This document shows positions 18,002 to 28,341 of a stretch of DNA of 64,000 nucleotides, one piece after another. The notes below the pieces were generated by a model. That model did no database searches. It was not told the origin of the DNA and was given only the letters and a program-made list of their open reading frames with translations. Both the position numbers and the translations under genes were made by a program. The stretch's first letter is position 1, and every line of letters starts with the position of its first letter. This DNA is from Siculibacillus sp. (lineage in GTDB: Bacteria; Pseudomonadota; Alphaproteobacteria; Rhizobiales; Ancalomicrobiaceae). Where the stretch lies: the NCBI GenBank assembly GCA_030247555.1, contig JAOTSD010000014.1, positions 1 to 64,000 of the forward strand, in the 5' to 3' direction.

Positions 18002-18841
18002 ATGACCGAAACCCGCATCTCCCGCCGCTTCGCCGAATGCGCGGCAGCCGGCCGCCCGGCGCTCGTGACCTTCGTCACCGCCGGCGACCCCGATCTCGAG
18101 ACCTCGTTCGAGATCCTGAAGGCACTGCCGAAGGCCGGCGCCGACGTGGTCGAGCTCGGCATGCCCTTCTCCGACCCGATGGCCGACGGCCCGGCGATCC
18201 AGGCGGCCGGCCAACGGGCGCTCCACGGCGGCCAGACGCTCGCCAAGACCCTCGACATGGTGCGTCGCTTCCGCGAGATCGACGCGGCGACGCCGATCGT
18301 GCTGATGGGCTACTACAACCCGATCTACGTCTTCGGCTCGGAGCGCTTCGTCGTCGCCGCGAAGGCGGCCGGCGTCGACGGCCTGATCATCGTCGACCTG
18401 CCGCCCGAAGCCGACGACGAGCTCTGCCTGCCGGCGCTCGCCGCCGGCCTCAACTTCATCCGCCTCGCCACGCCGACCACCGACGACGCGCGTCTGCCGG
18501 CGGTGCTCGCGAACACCTCGGGTTTCGTCTATTACGTCTCGATCACCGGCATCACCGGCTCGGCGACGCCGAATGCGACGCGGGTGGCGGAAGCCGTCGG
18601 TCGGATCAAGCGCCACACGGCGCTGCCGGTCGCCGTCGGTTTCGGCGTGCGCGACGCGGCGACCGCGGCCGCCATCGGCCGCGACGCCGACGGCGTGGTG
18701 GTCGGCTCGGCGCTGGTCGCGGCCATCGCCGCCTCGCTCGACGCCGACGGCCGGGCGACGGCGAAGACGGTGCCGGCCGTCGCCGCTCTGGTCGGCGACC
18801 TCGCCTCGGGAGTCCGCACGGCGCGCGTCGGCGCGCGATGA
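18002..18841 (+). CDS. trpA: Tryptophan synthase alpha subunit
   Basis: 279 aa TIM barrel; cleaves indole-3-glycerol phosphate to indole and glyceraldehyde 3-phosphate. Catalytic Glu51 ([10 protein letters not shown]) and Asp62 (MADGP) are present, and the phosphate loop GFGVRD is near 215. Start is the ATG at 18002 ([10 protein letters not shown]), 8 bp after trpB; the frame is open much further upstream inside trpF/trpB but that is a shadow. Confidence 0.96.
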   Translation: MTETRISRRFAECAAAGRPALVTFVTAGDPDLETSFEILKALPKAGADVVELGMPFSDPMADGPAIQAAGQRALHGGQTLAKTLDMVRRFREIDAATPIVLMGYYNPIYVFGSERFVVAAKAAGVDGLIIVDLPPEADDELCLPALAAGLNFIRLATPTTDDARLPAVLANTSGFVYYVSITGITGSATPNATRVAEAVGRIKRHTALPVAVGFGVRDAATAAAIGRDADGVVVGSALVAAIAASLDADGRATAKTVPAVAALVGDLASGVRTARVGAR

Positions 18842-18896
18842 ACAGGGGTCGGCGCGTCCGCGCGCCGCGTCGAACCAAGTCCGGAGTATCGACCCA

Positions 18897-19784
18897 GTGA
18901 ACTGGCTCACCAACGTCGTCCGCCCGAAGATCAAGAGCCTCCTGACCAAGAAGGAGGTTCCCGAGAACCTGTGGATCAAGTGCCCCGAGACCGGCGAGAT
19001 GGTGTTCCATCGCGACCTCGAGGCGAACCAGTTCGTGGTGCCCTCGTCGGGCTACCACATGCGCATGCCGGCCAAGATGCGGCTCGACACGCTGTTCGAC
19101 GGCGGCAAGTGGGAGGCGATCGCGCTGCCGACGGTGACGCCCGATCCGCTCCGGTTCCGCGACGAACGCCGTTACTCCGACCGGATCCGCGACGCCCGCG
19201 CCAAGACCGGCAAGGAGGACGCCGTCCAGGTCGGCCACGGCACGCTCGACGGGCTGGCCGTCACGGCCGCGGTGCAAGACTTCGAGTTCATGGGCGGCTC
19301 GCTCGGCATGGCCGCCGGCGAGGCGATCGTCACCGGCCTGACCACCGCCCGCGAACGCGGCACGCCCTTCGTGCTCTTCGTCGCTTCGGGCGGCGCACGC
19401 ATGCAGGAGGGCATCCTGTCCTTGATGCAGATGCCGCGCACCACGGTGGCGGTGCAGGCGCTGCGCCGTGCCGGGCTGCCCTACTTCGTGGTGCTGACCA
19501 ACCCGACGACCGGCGGCGTCACCGCCTCCTACGCCATGCTCGGCGACGTCCACATCGCCGAACCGGGCGCACTGATCGGCTTCGCCGGCCCGCGCGTCAT
19601 CGAGCAGACGATCCGCGAGAAGCTGCCGGAGGGCTTCCAGCGCTCCGAATATCTCTACGATCACGGCATGGTCGACATGGTGGTCCACCGCCATCAGATC
19701 CGCGCCACGCTGTCGCGCCTCGCCCATCTCTTCATGAAGAAGCCGGCGCCCGAGAAGCCGGGGACCGCACTGGCGGTCGCCTGA
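18897..19784 (+). CDS. accD: Acetyl-CoA carboxylase carboxyltransferase subunit beta
   Basis: 295 aa. With AccA it moves carboxyl from biotin to acetyl-CoA, starting fatty acid synthesis. The start is a GTG ([15 protein letters not shown] follows). The crotonase-like core has [15 protein letters not shown] and SGGARMQEG. The N-terminal zinc finger of E. coli AccD is degenerate: only Cys29 (IKCPETGE) remains of four cysteines. This is also the case in related Hyphomicrobiales, so it is probably not damage. Confidence 0.95.
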   Translation: MNWLTNVVRPKIKSLLTKKEVPENLWIKCPETGEMVFHRDLEANQFVVPSSGYHMRMPAKMRLDTLFDGGKWEAIALPTVTPDPLRFRDERRYSDRIRDARAKTGKEDAVQVGHGTLDGLAVTAAVQDFEFMGGSLGMAAGEAIVTGLTTARERGTPFVLFVASGGARMQEGILSLMQMPRTTVAVQALRRAGLPYFVVLTNPTTGGVTASYAMLGDVHIAEPGALIGFAGPRVIEQTIREKLPEGFQRSEYLYDHGMVDMVVHRHQIRATLSRLAHLFMKKPAPEKPGTALAVA

Positions 19785-19806
19785 GGTCGACTCCGGGGAG
19801 GCGCCG

Positions 19807-21138
19807 ATGAGCGATCCGTCCGCGCCCGCCACGACCGGCGGTTCGCCGCTCGCCGCACTCGTCGCCCGCATGGCGGTGACCATCCCGGCCGGCTGGGAAT
19901 TCGGGCTCGAGCGCATGCGCCGGGTGCTCGGCCGGCTCGGCGACCCACATCTCTCCATCCCGCCGCCGATCCACATCGCCGGCACCAACGGCAAGGGCTC
20001 GGTGACGGCGCATCTGCGGGCGATGCTGGAAGCCTCCGGCCGGACCGTCCACGTCTTCACCTCGCCACATCTCGTCCGCTTCAACGAGCGCGTCCGCGTC
20101 TCGGGACGGACGGCGAACGACGAGATGCTGGTCGAGGCGATCGAGCGGGCGGAGGCCGCGAACGCCGGCGAGCCGATCACCTTCTTCGAACTGACCACCC
20201 TCGCCGCCTTCCTGCTCTTCGCCGAGCGGCCCGCCGACGTCACGCTGCTCGAGGTCGGGCTCGGCGGCCGGCTCGACGCCACCAACGTGGTGGAGGGACG
20301 GCTGGTCTCGGTGATCACCCCGATCTCGATCGACCACGAGAAGTTCCTCGGCTCGACCCTCGCAGCGATCACGACGGAGAAGGCGGGCATCGTCGAACGG
20401 CGTCGGCCGGTCGTCTCCGCTCCGCAGGCCGACGAGGTGGTGCCGGTGTTGGAGCGCGCCGCGGCGCGCGCCGGCGTCTCCCTCTCCCTCGGCGGGCGCG
20501 ACTGGAGCGCGACGCCGGAGGACGGCCGGCTGGTCTTCCGCAGCGAGCGCGGCCTCCTCGACCTGCCGCCGTCCCGCCTCCTCGGGGCGCATCAGGTGAT
20601 CAACGCCGGCACGGCGATCGCGGCGCTGGAGGCGAGCGGCCTCGAGGTGCCGGTGACGGCGATCGAACGCGGTCTGGGAACCGTCGACTGGCCGGCGAGG
20701 ATGCAGCGGCTGAGCTCGGGCCCGCTCGTCGATCTCGTCCCCGGCGCCGAGGTCTGGCTCGACGGCGGCCACAATCCCGGCGCCGGAACGGTGATCGCCG
20801 CGACGCTGGCCGATCTCGCCCGGCGCGCGCCACGGCCGCTGGTGCTGGTCTGCGGCATGCTCGAGACCAAGGACCCGATCGGCTTCTTCCGCCCCTTCGC
20901 GGGATCGGCGGAGGGCGTCGCCTGCGTACCGGTCGTGGGCGATCACCCCGGCCGGGCGCCCGCGGCACTGGCCGAAGCCGCGCGCGCCGCGGGGCTCACG
21001 GCGACGGTGCACGAGAGCGTCGCGGCGGCGTTGAGGGAGATCGCGGCGATGACCGACGAAGCCCCCCGCATCCTGATCTGCGGCTCGCTGCATCTGGCGG
21101 GGGAAGTCCTGCGGGAGAACGGCCCCCTGCCGGACTGA
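19807..21138 (+). CDS. folC: Bifunctional folylpolyglutamate synthase / dihydrofolate synthase
   Basis: 443 aa. ATP-dependent ligase adding glutamate to dihydropteroate and to folates. P-loop GTNGKGSV at 59-66, the SPHLVRFNERV block near 97, the omega-loop region GLGGRLDATNVV near 153, and a C-terminal Mur-ligase domain (WLDGGHNPG near 317). Last gene of the trpFBA-accD-folC cluster; its stop is only 3 bp from the end of the convergent penicillin-binding protein gene. Confidence 0.95.
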   Translation: MSDPSAPATTGGSPLAALVARMAVTIPAGWEFGLERMRRVLGRLGDPHLSIPPPIHIAGTNGKGSVTAHLRAMLEASGRTVHVFTSPHLVRFNERVRVSGRTANDEMLVEAIERAEAANAGEPITFFELTTLAAFLLFAERPADVTLLEVGLGGRLDATNVVEGRLVSVITPISIDHEKFLGSTLAAITTEKAGIVERRRPVVSAPQADEVVPVLERAAARAGVSLSLGGRDWSATPEDGRLVFRSERGLLDLPPSRLLGAHQVINAGTAIAALEASGLEVPVTAIERGLGTVDWPARMQRLSSGPLVDLVPGAEVWLDGGHNPGAGTVIAATLADLARRAPRPLVLVCGMLETKDPIGFFRPFAGSAEGVACVPVVGDHPGRAPAALAEAARAAGLTATVHESVAAALREIAAMTDEAPRILICGSLHLAGEVLRENGPLPD

Positions 21139-21141
21139 GCT

Positions 21142-23454
21142 TCAGCGGAAGAGACCGCCGAGGAGATCCCCGAGCGTGCGCGGCTCGCGCGGCGCCGGGG
21201 AGATGCTGCCGGTCGTCGCCGGGTCCGCCGGGCGCGGGCGGGAGCCGACCGGCGAGGCGGTCGCGGCGGCGACGGGGAGCGACGGGGGCTGAGGCGCGAC
21301 GGCGGTCACGGTCGCCGGCACGGCTCCGGGGATCGCCACCGCATGATGGCCGCGGTGGGCGTCGAGCATGAAGCGCTGCCACACCACCGTCGCCAGCGTT
21401 CCGCCCGTGCCGCGCTTGGTCGGGGTGCCGTCGTCGTTGCCGAGCCAGACGCCGGTGGTGAGCAACCCGGTGTAGCCGATGAACCAAGCGTCGCGGAACT
21501 CCTGGGAGGTGCCGGTCTTGCCGGCCGCCGGCCAGCCGGGGATCTGCGCCTTCTTCGCCGTGCCGGTGGCCAGCGTCTCGGCGAGCATGACGTTCATCGC
21601 CGCGAGCGGGCCGGGCTCGATCACCCGGCCGATGCCGGATCCCTTGCGCTGATAGAGCACCTTGCCGTCGGCCGAGGTGATGCGGGTGACGACGTGGGGG
21701 ACGACGCCGAAGCCGCCGTTGGAGAAGGGCACGAAGGCGGCGGTGATCTCGAGCGGCGTCACCTCGGAAGTGCCGAGAGCGATCGACGGGGTGGCGGTCA
21801 AGGGCGAGGTGATGCCGAGGCGCATCGCCGTCTCGGCCACCTGCCGCGGACCGACCTCGATGGCCAGTTTCGCCGCCACGGTGTTGATCGATTGGGCGAG
21901 CGCGTCCTTGAGGGTCACCGGCCCCTTGAAGCCCTTCTCGTAGTTCTTCGGGCTCCAGCCCTTCCAGGTGAAGGGCTCGTCGACGCGGACGGTGTCCGGG
22001 GTCAGCCCCTTCTCCATGGCGGTCAGATAGACGAAAGGCTTGAACGTCGAGCCGGGCTGACGGCGGGCCTGGGTGGCGCGGTCGAACTGGCTCTTCGAGT
22101 AGTCGATGCCGCCGACCAGCGCTTTGACCGCGCCGGTCGGGTCGATCGAGACGATCGCCCCCTGACCGACGTCCTTGCGGTCGCCGAACTGGGCGAGACC
22201 GGCCTGGAGCGCGGCCTCGGCCAGCATCTGCAGCGAGCCGTCGATGGTGGTGGTGACGACGATGTCCTTGTCGACGGCGCCGATCCAACTCGGCAACTGG
22301 TCCATCACCCAGTCGGCGACGTAGTTCTCCGAACCGTTGTCGACGCGAGCGTAGACGATCTTCGGGGTGGCGACCGCCGCGCGGCGCTGTTCGGAGGTCA
22401 GGACCCCGGTGTCCTCCATGGCGGCGAGCACCACTTCGGCGCGGGCCCGGGCTTTCTCGGGATCGTTGGAGGGAGCGTAGCGCGACGGCGCCTTGAGCAG
22501 GCCCGCCAGCATCGCCGCCTCCATCGGATTGACCTCGCGAGCCGACTTGCCGAAATAGCGGCGCGCCGCGGCGTCGACGCCATAGGCGCCGGCGCCCATG
22601 TAGACCCGGTTCAGATAGAGTTCGAGAATCTCGTCCTTGGTGTGTTCGCGCTCCAGCCAGAGGGCGAGCAGAACCTCTTGGATCTTGCGGCCGAAGGTGC
22701 GTTCCTGGGTGAGGAAGAGGTTCTTGGCGAGCTGTTGGGTCAGCGTCGAGCCGCCCTGGGAGACGCCACGACGGGTGAGGTTGACCACCACGGCGCGCAT
22801 CAGGCCGATGGGGTCGACTCCGAAGTGGGAGCGGAAGCGACGGTCCTCGATGGCGACGACGGCGCCGGGCAGCCAGGGCGGCAGTTCGGAGAGACGCACC
22901 GCCTCGCCGCCGGTGTCGCCGCGATTGCCGATGAGCTTGCCGTCGGCGGAGACGATCTTGACGTTGGCGGGCCGTTTCGGCACCGCCCATTCCGAGGTCG
23001 GCGGCAGACGCGCGCCATAATAGACGATCAGCCCGCCGGCGGCGATCGCCGCCCATATGCCGAGGACGAGCGACCAGTAGAGGGCGCGGCGCAGCAGCCA
23101 GCCGAAACCGCCCGGCGGGCGTCCGCCGCGATGGCGGGAGCGGCGTTCGCGGCGGGCGGGCGCTTCGTCCTCCGAGGCCTCGGCCTCGTCGACGGGTTCG
23201 GGACGTCGGCGGCGCGGCGCTTCGTCCGACCGTTCGGCGCGCACCGGAGCACGGATCTCTTCGACGGTTCCGAGGGGCGGCTCGACGCGATCGCGGCGGC
23301 CGGCTGGGCGGCGGCGGGCGGGCCCGCGCATGGGCGTGGGTCGGTCGTCGGGGCCGAGACGCAGGTCGAGGCGATCCGGCTCGTCGGCCGGCAGGTCGAA
23401 GACGGGTTCGCGCCTCGAGTCCGCCTTCCGCGCCAAGATGTCCTCCGAATCCAC
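21142..23454 (-). CDS. Bifunctional penicillin-binding protein, class A (PBP1A-type)
   Basis: 770 aa. Polymerises and crosslinks peptidoglycan. A long charged cytoplasmic tail (about 1-122, rich in Arg, Asp, Glu, Pro) precedes one membrane helix (about 124-147). The GT51 glycosyltransferase has Glu203 (AIEDRRFRSHFG) and GGSTLTQQLAKN. The transpeptidase has SxxK in PGSTFKP (near 470), SxN in SINT, and KTG in GKTGTS (near 643). The start at 23454 is a GTG without a good ribosome site; a TTG 5 codons on, preceded by GGAGGA, is an alternative. It lies 60 bp after the malic enzyme gene. Confidence 0.92.
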   Translation of the reverse strand: MDSEDILARKADSRREPVFDLPADEPDRLDLRLGPDDRPTPMRGPARRRPAGRRDRVEPPLGTVEEIRAPVRAERSDEAPRRRRPEPVDEAEASEDEAPARRERRSRHRGGRPPGGFGWLLRRALYWSLVLGIWAAIAAGGLIVYYGARLPPTSEWAVPKRPANVKIVSADGKLIGNRGDTGGEAVRLSELPPWLPGAVVAIEDRRFRSHFGVDPIGLMRAVVVNLTRRGVSQGGSTLTQQLAKNLFLTQERTFGRKIQEVLLALWLEREHTKDEILELYLNRVYMGAGAYGVDAAARRYFGKSAREVNPMEAAMLAGLLKAPSRYAPSNDPEKARARAEVVLAAMEDTGVLTSEQRRAAVATPKIVYARVDNGSENYVADWVMDQLPSWIGAVDKDIVVTTTIDGSLQMLAEAALQAGLAQFGDRKDVGQGAIVSIDPTGAVKALVGGIDYSKSQFDRATQARRQPGSTFKPFVYLTAMEKGLTPDTVRVDEPFTWKGWSPKNYEKGFKGPVTLKDALAQSINTVAAKLAIEVGPRQVAETAMRLGITSPLTATPSIALGTSEVTPLEITAAFVPFSNGGFGVVPHVVTRITSADGKVLYQRKGSGIGRVIEPGPLAAMNVMLAETLATGTAKKAQIPGWPAAGKTGTSQEFRDAWFIGYTGLLTTGVWLGNDDGTPTKRGTGGTLATVVWQRFMLDAHRGHHAVAIPGAVPATVTAVAPQPPSLPVAAATASPVGSRPRPADPATTGSISPAPREPRTLGDLLGGLFR

Positions 23455-23514
23455 GCCGCCACGCGCCGCGGCGCAGCCCTCTTGCGACGCTAATCCGGGC
23501 GATTTAAGGCGGAG

Positions 23515-25854
23515 TTAAGCCTTCGCCGCGAGGCGCGAGGCGGCTTCCACCGCGGCGAGCGTCGACATGTTGACGACGCCGCGCGAGGTCACCGAGGGGG
23601 TCAGCACGTGCGCCACCTTGGCGGCGCCGAGCAGGATCGGGCCGACATGGAGGGCGTCGGTCACCGCCTTGACCAGGTTGAGGGTGATGTTGGCGGCATC
23701 GAGCGAGGGGAAGACCAGGAGGTTCGCCTCCCCCTTCAGCGGCGAATTCGGCATGATCCGTTCGCGTACCGTGGTGTTGACCGCGGCATCGCCGTGCATC
23801 TCGCCGTCGATCTCGAGGTCCGGCGCCAGCCGGTTCACGATGTTCAGCGCGGCGCGCATCTTGTGGGCCGAAGCGAGATCGCGGGACCCGAAGTTGGACG
23901 CCGAGAGCAGCGCCGCCTTGGGCGGCAGGCCGAAACGGCGGATGTGGCGGGCGGCGAGGATGGTCGTCCGCGCGATCTCGTCGGGCGTCGGCTCCGGCGT
24001 GCCGTAGGTGTCGGTGAGGAACCACGAACCGCGCTGGGAGATGAGCAACGACAGCGTGGCGAAGTGCGCGTCCGGGCTTTCGAGGCCGATGACGTCCTCC
24101 ACCACCTTGAGATGGCGGATGAAGCCGCCTTCGAGGCCGCAGATCAGCACGTCCGCCTCGCCGCGCTCCACCGCCACGGCGCCGATCACCGTGGTGTTGG
24201 AACGGACGATGGTGCGCGCGGCGTCGGGCGTGACGCCCTTGCGGCCGACCTTGGCGAAATAGGTGGCGACGTAGTCGTTGTAGCGGCGGTCGTGGGCGGG
24301 ATCGACCACCTCGAGGTCGACCCCCGGGCGGATCTTCAGGCCGAAACGCTCGCAGCGCGTCTCGATCACCTTCGGCCGACCGACGAGAATCGGGGTGGCG
24401 ATCTCCTCCTCGAGCAACACCTGGGCGGCGCGCAGCACGCGCTCGTCCTCGCCGTCGGAATAGACGATGCGGCTCTTGACCTTGGCGGCCTTGGCCGCGG
24501 CGGTCACCGGCTTCATCACCAGACCGGAGCGGAAGACGAAGCGGACGAGGCGATCGTCATAGGCGTCGAAGTCGGTGATCGGGCGGGTGGCGACACCCGT
24601 CGCCATGGCGGCGCGGGCGACGGCCGGGGCGATGCGCAGGATGAGGCGTTGATCGAAGGGCGAGGGAATGAGGTATTCCGGCCCGAAGGTGTGGGTGACG
24701 CCACCATAGGCGCGGGCGGCCACCTCCGAGGGCTCCTCGCGGGCGAGAGCGGCGATGGCGTGGACCGCGGCGCGCTTCATCTCCTCGTTGATCGCCGTGG
24801 CGCCGACGTCGAGGGCGCCACGGAAGATATAGGGGAAGCAGAGGACGTTGTTGACCTGGTTGGGAAAATCGGAGCGGCCGGTGCAGATCATGGCATCCGG
24901 TCGCACCTTACGGGCGACGTCGGGCATGATCTCCGGCGTCGGATTGGCGAGCGCCAGGATCATCGGCCGCTCAGCCATCTGTTCGAGCAGTTCCGGTTTC
25001 AGCGCGCCGCCGGCGGAGAGGCCGAGGAAGACGTCGGCGCCGGGGATCACATCCGCCAGGGTCTGTTCGGTCGTGCCCTTGGCATAGACCGCCTTGTAGG
25101 GGTCCATGTGCTCGACGCGTGCCTCGTGGACGAGGCCGGCGCGGTCGCAGACCCAGATGTTCTCGCGGCGGGCCCCGAGCGAGACCAACAGGTTCAGGCA
25201 GGCGAGCGCCGCCGCACCGGCGCCGGAGGCGACGATCTTCACCTCTTCGATCCGCTTACCGGCGATCTCGAGCCCGTTGGTCACGGCGGCGCCGACGATG
25301 ATCGCCGTGCCGTGCTGGTCGTCGTGGAAGACCGGGATGTTCATCTTCTCGCGCAGGATGCGCTCGACCTCGAAACACTCCGGCGCCTTGATGTCCTCGA
25401 GGTTGATGCCGCCGAAGGTCGGCTCCAGCGCCGAGACGACGTCGACCATGCGCTCGACGGTGGGCGCGTCGATCTCGATGTCGAAGACGTCGATGTCGGC
25501 GAACTTCTTGAAGAGAACCGCCTTGCCCTCCATCACCGGCTTCGAGGCGAGCGGGCCGATGTTGCCGAGGCCGAGCACCGCCGTGCCGTTGGAGACGACG
25601 GCGACGAGATTGCCGCGAGCGGTGTAGTCGGCCGCCTTCTCGGGGTCGTCGCGGATCTCCAGGCAGGGCGCAGCCACGCCCGGCGAATAGGCGAGCGCCA
25701 GATCGCGCTGGTTGCCGAGCGGCTTGGTCGCCTGGATCTCGAGCTTGCCGGGACGCGGCATGCGATGGAAGTAGAGCGCGGCCTCGGAGAGTTCGTCGTT
25801 GTGGCTGCGGGTGACGTGCGCGGCCTTCGCCGGTGAGATGTCGTCCGTCGCCAT
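23515..25854 (-). CDS. maeB: NADP-dependent malic enzyme with phosphotransacetylase-like domain
   Basis: 779 aa, the two-domain MaeB type. The malic and NAD-binding domains (about 20-430; catalytic Tyr in [13 protein letters not shown], metal ligands in [12 protein letters not shown], Rossmann motif [12 protein letters not shown]) decarboxylate malate to pyruvate. A phosphotransacetylase-like domain (about 445-775) is generally inactive and acts in oligomerisation or acetyl-CoA control. Start [11 protein letters not shown] at 25854; the frame is open further up but unlike the family. Confidence 0.95.
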   Translation of the reverse strand: MATDDISPAKAAHVTRSHNDELSEAALYFHRMPRPGKLEIQATKPLGNQRDLALAYSPGVAAPCLEIRDDPEKAADYTARGNLVAVVSNGTAVLGLGNIGPLASKPVMEGKAVLFKKFADIDVFDIEIDAPTVERMVDVVSALEPTFGGINLEDIKAPECFEVERILREKMNIPVFHDDQHGTAIIVGAAVTNGLEIAGKRIEEVKIVASGAGAAALACLNLLVSLGARRENIWVCDRAGLVHEARVEHMDPYKAVYAKGTTEQTLADVIPGADVFLGLSAGGALKPELLEQMAERPMILALANPTPEIMPDVARKVRPDAMICTGRSDFPNQVNNVLCFPYIFRGALDVGATAINEEMKRAAVHAIAALAREEPSEVAARAYGGVTHTFGPEYLIPSPFDQRLILRIAPAVARAAMATGVATRPITDFDAYDDRLVRFVFRSGLVMKPVTAAAKAAKVKSRIVYSDGEDERVLRAAQVLLEEEIATPILVGRPKVIETRCERFGLKIRPGVDLEVVDPAHDRRYNDYVATYFAKVGRKGVTPDAARTIVRSNTTVIGAVAVERGEADVLICGLEGGFIRHLKVVEDVIGLESPDAHFATLSLLISQRGSWFLTDTYGTPEPTPDEIARTTILAARHIRRFGLPPKAALLSASNFGSRDLASAHKMRAALNIVNRLAPDLEIDGEMHGDAAVNTTVRERIMPNSPLKGEANLLVFPSLDAANITLNLVKAVTDALHVGPILLGAAKVAHVLTPSVTSRGVVNMSTLAAVEAASRLAAKA

Positions 25855-26222
25855 GTGTCTCTCCCCTGTGGCCGCTCGTGGCCGCCACGTCGACCGGACA
25901 CGGTCCCTGGGCGGCGATGCATTTCGTCGTCGGTTCGGTCTCGGCACTCGCCTGCGACCTCTCGTCGCAAGCGTTAACCGGAGCGAGGCGACGCCGCAAG
26001 ACGACCGGCTCGAGCAAAATTGCACGTAATCGATTGAATTTCCCCGATGAATCATGTTGCATCGCACACATGGGGTCGAGGCGCGTCGCAGGCGGGGCAC
26101 TCGGCGCATCCGCGGACCGCGAAACGGTTGCGGCGGGAGGAGAACGGCACCACGTTCCGTGGTGACGAGCCGATGTGCGACGTTGCGGCGTCGGCGGATC
26201 GGCCCGAGGCGAAGAGGACGGC
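25855..26222. other. Gene-free divergent region between maeB and a small membrane gene
   Basis: 368 bp without a credible gene. A locally AT-rich stretch at about 26014-26060 stands out in this GC-rich DNA and probably holds the promoters of maeB (leftwards) and/or the small gene at 26223 (rightwards). I could not assign clear -35/-10 boxes. Confidence 0.45.
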
Positions 26223-26540
26223 ATGTTCAGGTTCATCTCCCGGATGCTCGGACTGTGGGTGATCGCCGGTGGCTTCGTCGCCGCGGTGGTCGACGGGATG
26301 AGATCGATCGCGGCTTCGACACCGGTGATCACTTCGGCGGCGGCGGCGTGGAGCGAACTCGCTCCGTCCTCGCTCGGAGCCTTGCGCGGCGCGATGGAAG
26401 GGCGGGTCGGGGCGGAGGCATGGTCGACGGTGACCGCGACGGTGCTGGCGCTGCCGGCCTGGGCGCTGCTCGGAGCGATCGGTTTCGCCCTGCTGGCGGC
26501 GGGTCGCCGGAAGGCGCCGCCGATCGGCGTCATCCCCTGA
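26223..26540 (+). CDS. Small two-helix membrane protein, unknown function
   Basis: 105 aa. Two hydrophobic segments: about 7-24 ([18 protein letters not shown]) and about 73-93 ([21 protein letters not shown]), the latter followed by a basic RRKAPP anchor. Similar short proteins occur widely in Hyphomicrobiales; no function can be assigned. A GAGG site precedes the ATG at 26223. It stands alone, 133 bp before msrA. Confidence 0.6.
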   Translation: MFRFISRMLGLWVIAGGFVAAVVDGMRSIAASTPVITSAAAAWSELAPSSLGALRGAMEGRVGAEAWSTVTATVLALPAWALLGAIGFALLAAGRRKAPPIGVIP

Positions 26541-26673
26541 GCGACCGAGGTCGGCCGTCACGGAATCGTCGAGGGGCGACCCTATCGGTGATCACCGCCG
26601 ATGTCGTCGCCGGAGGGAAGGATGCACGTCGACGCCGCGCCGACACGGCGACGGCGGTGTGGGGAGGAGTGAC

Positions 26674-27330
26674 ATGTTCGGTTTCCGCGATCAGAAGCTC
26701 GTGCCGCCCGCGCCGGGGCGGGCCCTGCCCGGCCGCGACGAGCCGATCCCGACGCTCGAACGACACCGGGTGAACGGTCACGGGCTGAAGCCGCCCCACC
26801 CGGAGGGCCACGAGACGGCGATCTTCGGCCTCGGCTGCTTCTGGGGAGCGGAACGCCTGTTCTGGAAGATCACCGGTGTCCACGTCACCGCGGTCGGCTA
26901 CGCCGGCGGCGAGACGCCGAACCCGACCTACGAAGAGGTCTGCTCGGGCGGCACCGGTCATGCGGAAGTGGTGTTGGTGGTCTTCGATCCCGCGGTCGTC
27001 GGCTACGACGCGCTGCTGCGAGTGTTCTTCGAAGCCCATGATCCGACCCAGGGCATGCGTCAGGGCAACGATGTCGGCACCCAGTATCGCTCGGTGATCC
27101 TCACCACCACGCCCGAGCAGCAGCGGGCGGCGGAGGCGATGCGGGCGGTCTACGACGCGGCGCTCGGCCGACGGGGCCTCGACCCGATCACCACCGAGAT
27201 CCGGCCGGCGGGTCCCTTGCACTACGCCGAGTCCCATCATCAGCAGTATCTCCACCTGCATCCGAACGGATACTGCGGCCTCGCCGGGACCGGCGTCACC
27301 TGCCCCTTGCCGATGGAGAGCGCGTCATGA
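26674..27330 (+). CDS. msrA: Peptide methionine (S)-S-oxide reductase
   Basis: 218 aa. Repairs oxidised methionine with thioredoxin as reductant. Catalytic Cys55 is in GLGCFWGAE; the Glu/Tyr substrate residues ([27 protein letters not shown]) follow. A C-terminal Cys ([14 protein letters not shown]) is placed for resolving. The about 40-residue N-terminal arm is usual in this clade. GGAGGAG precedes the ATG at 26674. Its stop overlaps the next gene's ATG. Confidence 0.94.
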   Translation: MFGFRDQKLVPPAPGRALPGRDEPIPTLERHRVNGHGLKPPHPEGHETAIFGLGCFWGAERLFWKITGVHVTAVGYAGGETPNPTYEEVCSGGTGHAEVVLVVFDPAVVGYDALLRVFFEAHDPTQGMRQGNDVGTQYRSVILTTTPEQQRAAEAMRAVYDAALGRRGLDPITTEIRPAGPLHYAESHHQQYLHLHPNGYCGLAGTGVTCPLPMESAS

Positions 27331-28286
27331 ACACGCCGGTGGAGCCCCCGCGGCCGGCCGCCTACGACGACACGCCGCTCGAGGCGGCTCCCGTCGCCGC
27401 CGGCGACGGTCGCTTCGCCCTGCTCGAGGGGGAAACCTTGGCGCAGGGGTTGAAGCGGGTCCTGACCGGCGAGATCGCCACCGCTCGCGAGGCGCTCGCC
27501 GATCCGGCGATCGCACCGGAAGAGGCCGTTCATCGCGTCCGTCGGCGGTTGAAGCGGGCGCGCAGCATCTTCTTCGTCGTCGACGAGGTTTCCGGCGCCA
27601 ATCGCGAGAACCGCACGACCCAGGCACGCGACACCGCCCGCCTGCTCGCCGGAGCACGCGAAGCGGACGTCGCCGCCGCCGAGGCACGGCGCATCCTCGC
27701 CCGCAGCGAAGGGAGCGACGTGGCCGCCGCCGGCTTGTTGGTCGAGCGCCTGGAGAACGAGCGCGCCGAGGCGCACCGCCGGCTGCCGCCGCTCGCCGAG
27801 GTCGCCGCGAGGCTGAGAGCGAGCGAGGCGGACGCCCGCTCGCTGCCCGACCGGTTCGAGGCCGGCCGGCTGCTGGCCGAGGCGCTGGTCGCGTCCTATC
27901 GCCGCGGCCGGCGCGACTGGCGCGAACTCGGCGACGGATTCTCGATCGAGACCCTGCACGACTGGCGCAAACGGGTGAAACAACGCCGTCATCTCTCCGC
28001 GTTGGTGCCGATCGAGACTCCGGTCACCAGCCGCGCCATTCAGCGCGATCTCGGAGAACTCGGTGAAATCCTCGGCGAGGAGCACGATCTGGCGATGTTC
28101 CAGACCCGGCTGGAGACCGACGAGAGATTGCTCCGGCCGCGCGAGGGGCGGGACGGGATCGTCGAACTCGTCGCCCGCCGCCGCCGCAAACTGGCCAAGA
28201 AGGCGCTGGAACTCGGGGAAGAACTCTACGGAAGCCGCACCGCCGCGGTCGGCGCGGCGCTGGATGAACTCCGGGAACTCTGGTAA
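27327..28286 (+). CDS. CHAD domain protein
   Basis: 319 aa. A helical CHAD domain (conserved histidines; binds inorganic polyphosphate) fills most of the protein. Hallmarks: [19 protein letters not shown] near 63-81 and [16 protein letters not shown] near 210-225, with further basic residues near 290. There is no CYTH domain, so this is not a triphosphatase on its own. It overlaps msrA by 4 bp (ATGA), so the two are made together; a joint stress role is inference. Confidence 0.85.
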   Translation: MNTPVEPPRPAAYDDTPLEAAPVAAGDGRFALLEGETLAQGLKRVLTGEIATAREALADPAIAPEEAVHRVRRRLKRARSIFFVVDEVSGANRENRTTQARDTARLLAGAREADVAAAEARRILARSEGSDVAAAGLLVERLENERAEAHRRLPPLAEVAARLRASEADARSLPDRFEAGRLLAEALVASYRRGRRDWRELGDGFSIETLHDWRKRVKQRRHLSALVPIETPVTSRAIQRDLGELGEILGEEHDLAMFQTRLETDERLLRPREGRDGIVELVARRRRKLAKKALELGEELYGSRTAAVGAALDELRELW

Positions 28287-28341
28287 CCGGAGCCGTCGCA
28301 CCCGGGCGGCGGCGATCTCCTCGGAAGGCACGGTGGGAAAG

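Noticed and set aside
21343..23493. 716-codon plus-strand frame opposite the penicillin-binding protein
   Set aside because: Shadow of the real gene; low-complexity composition.
23608..25836. 742-codon plus-strand frame opposite the malic enzyme
   Set aside because: Shadow frame; MaeB on the other strand matches its family over the full length.
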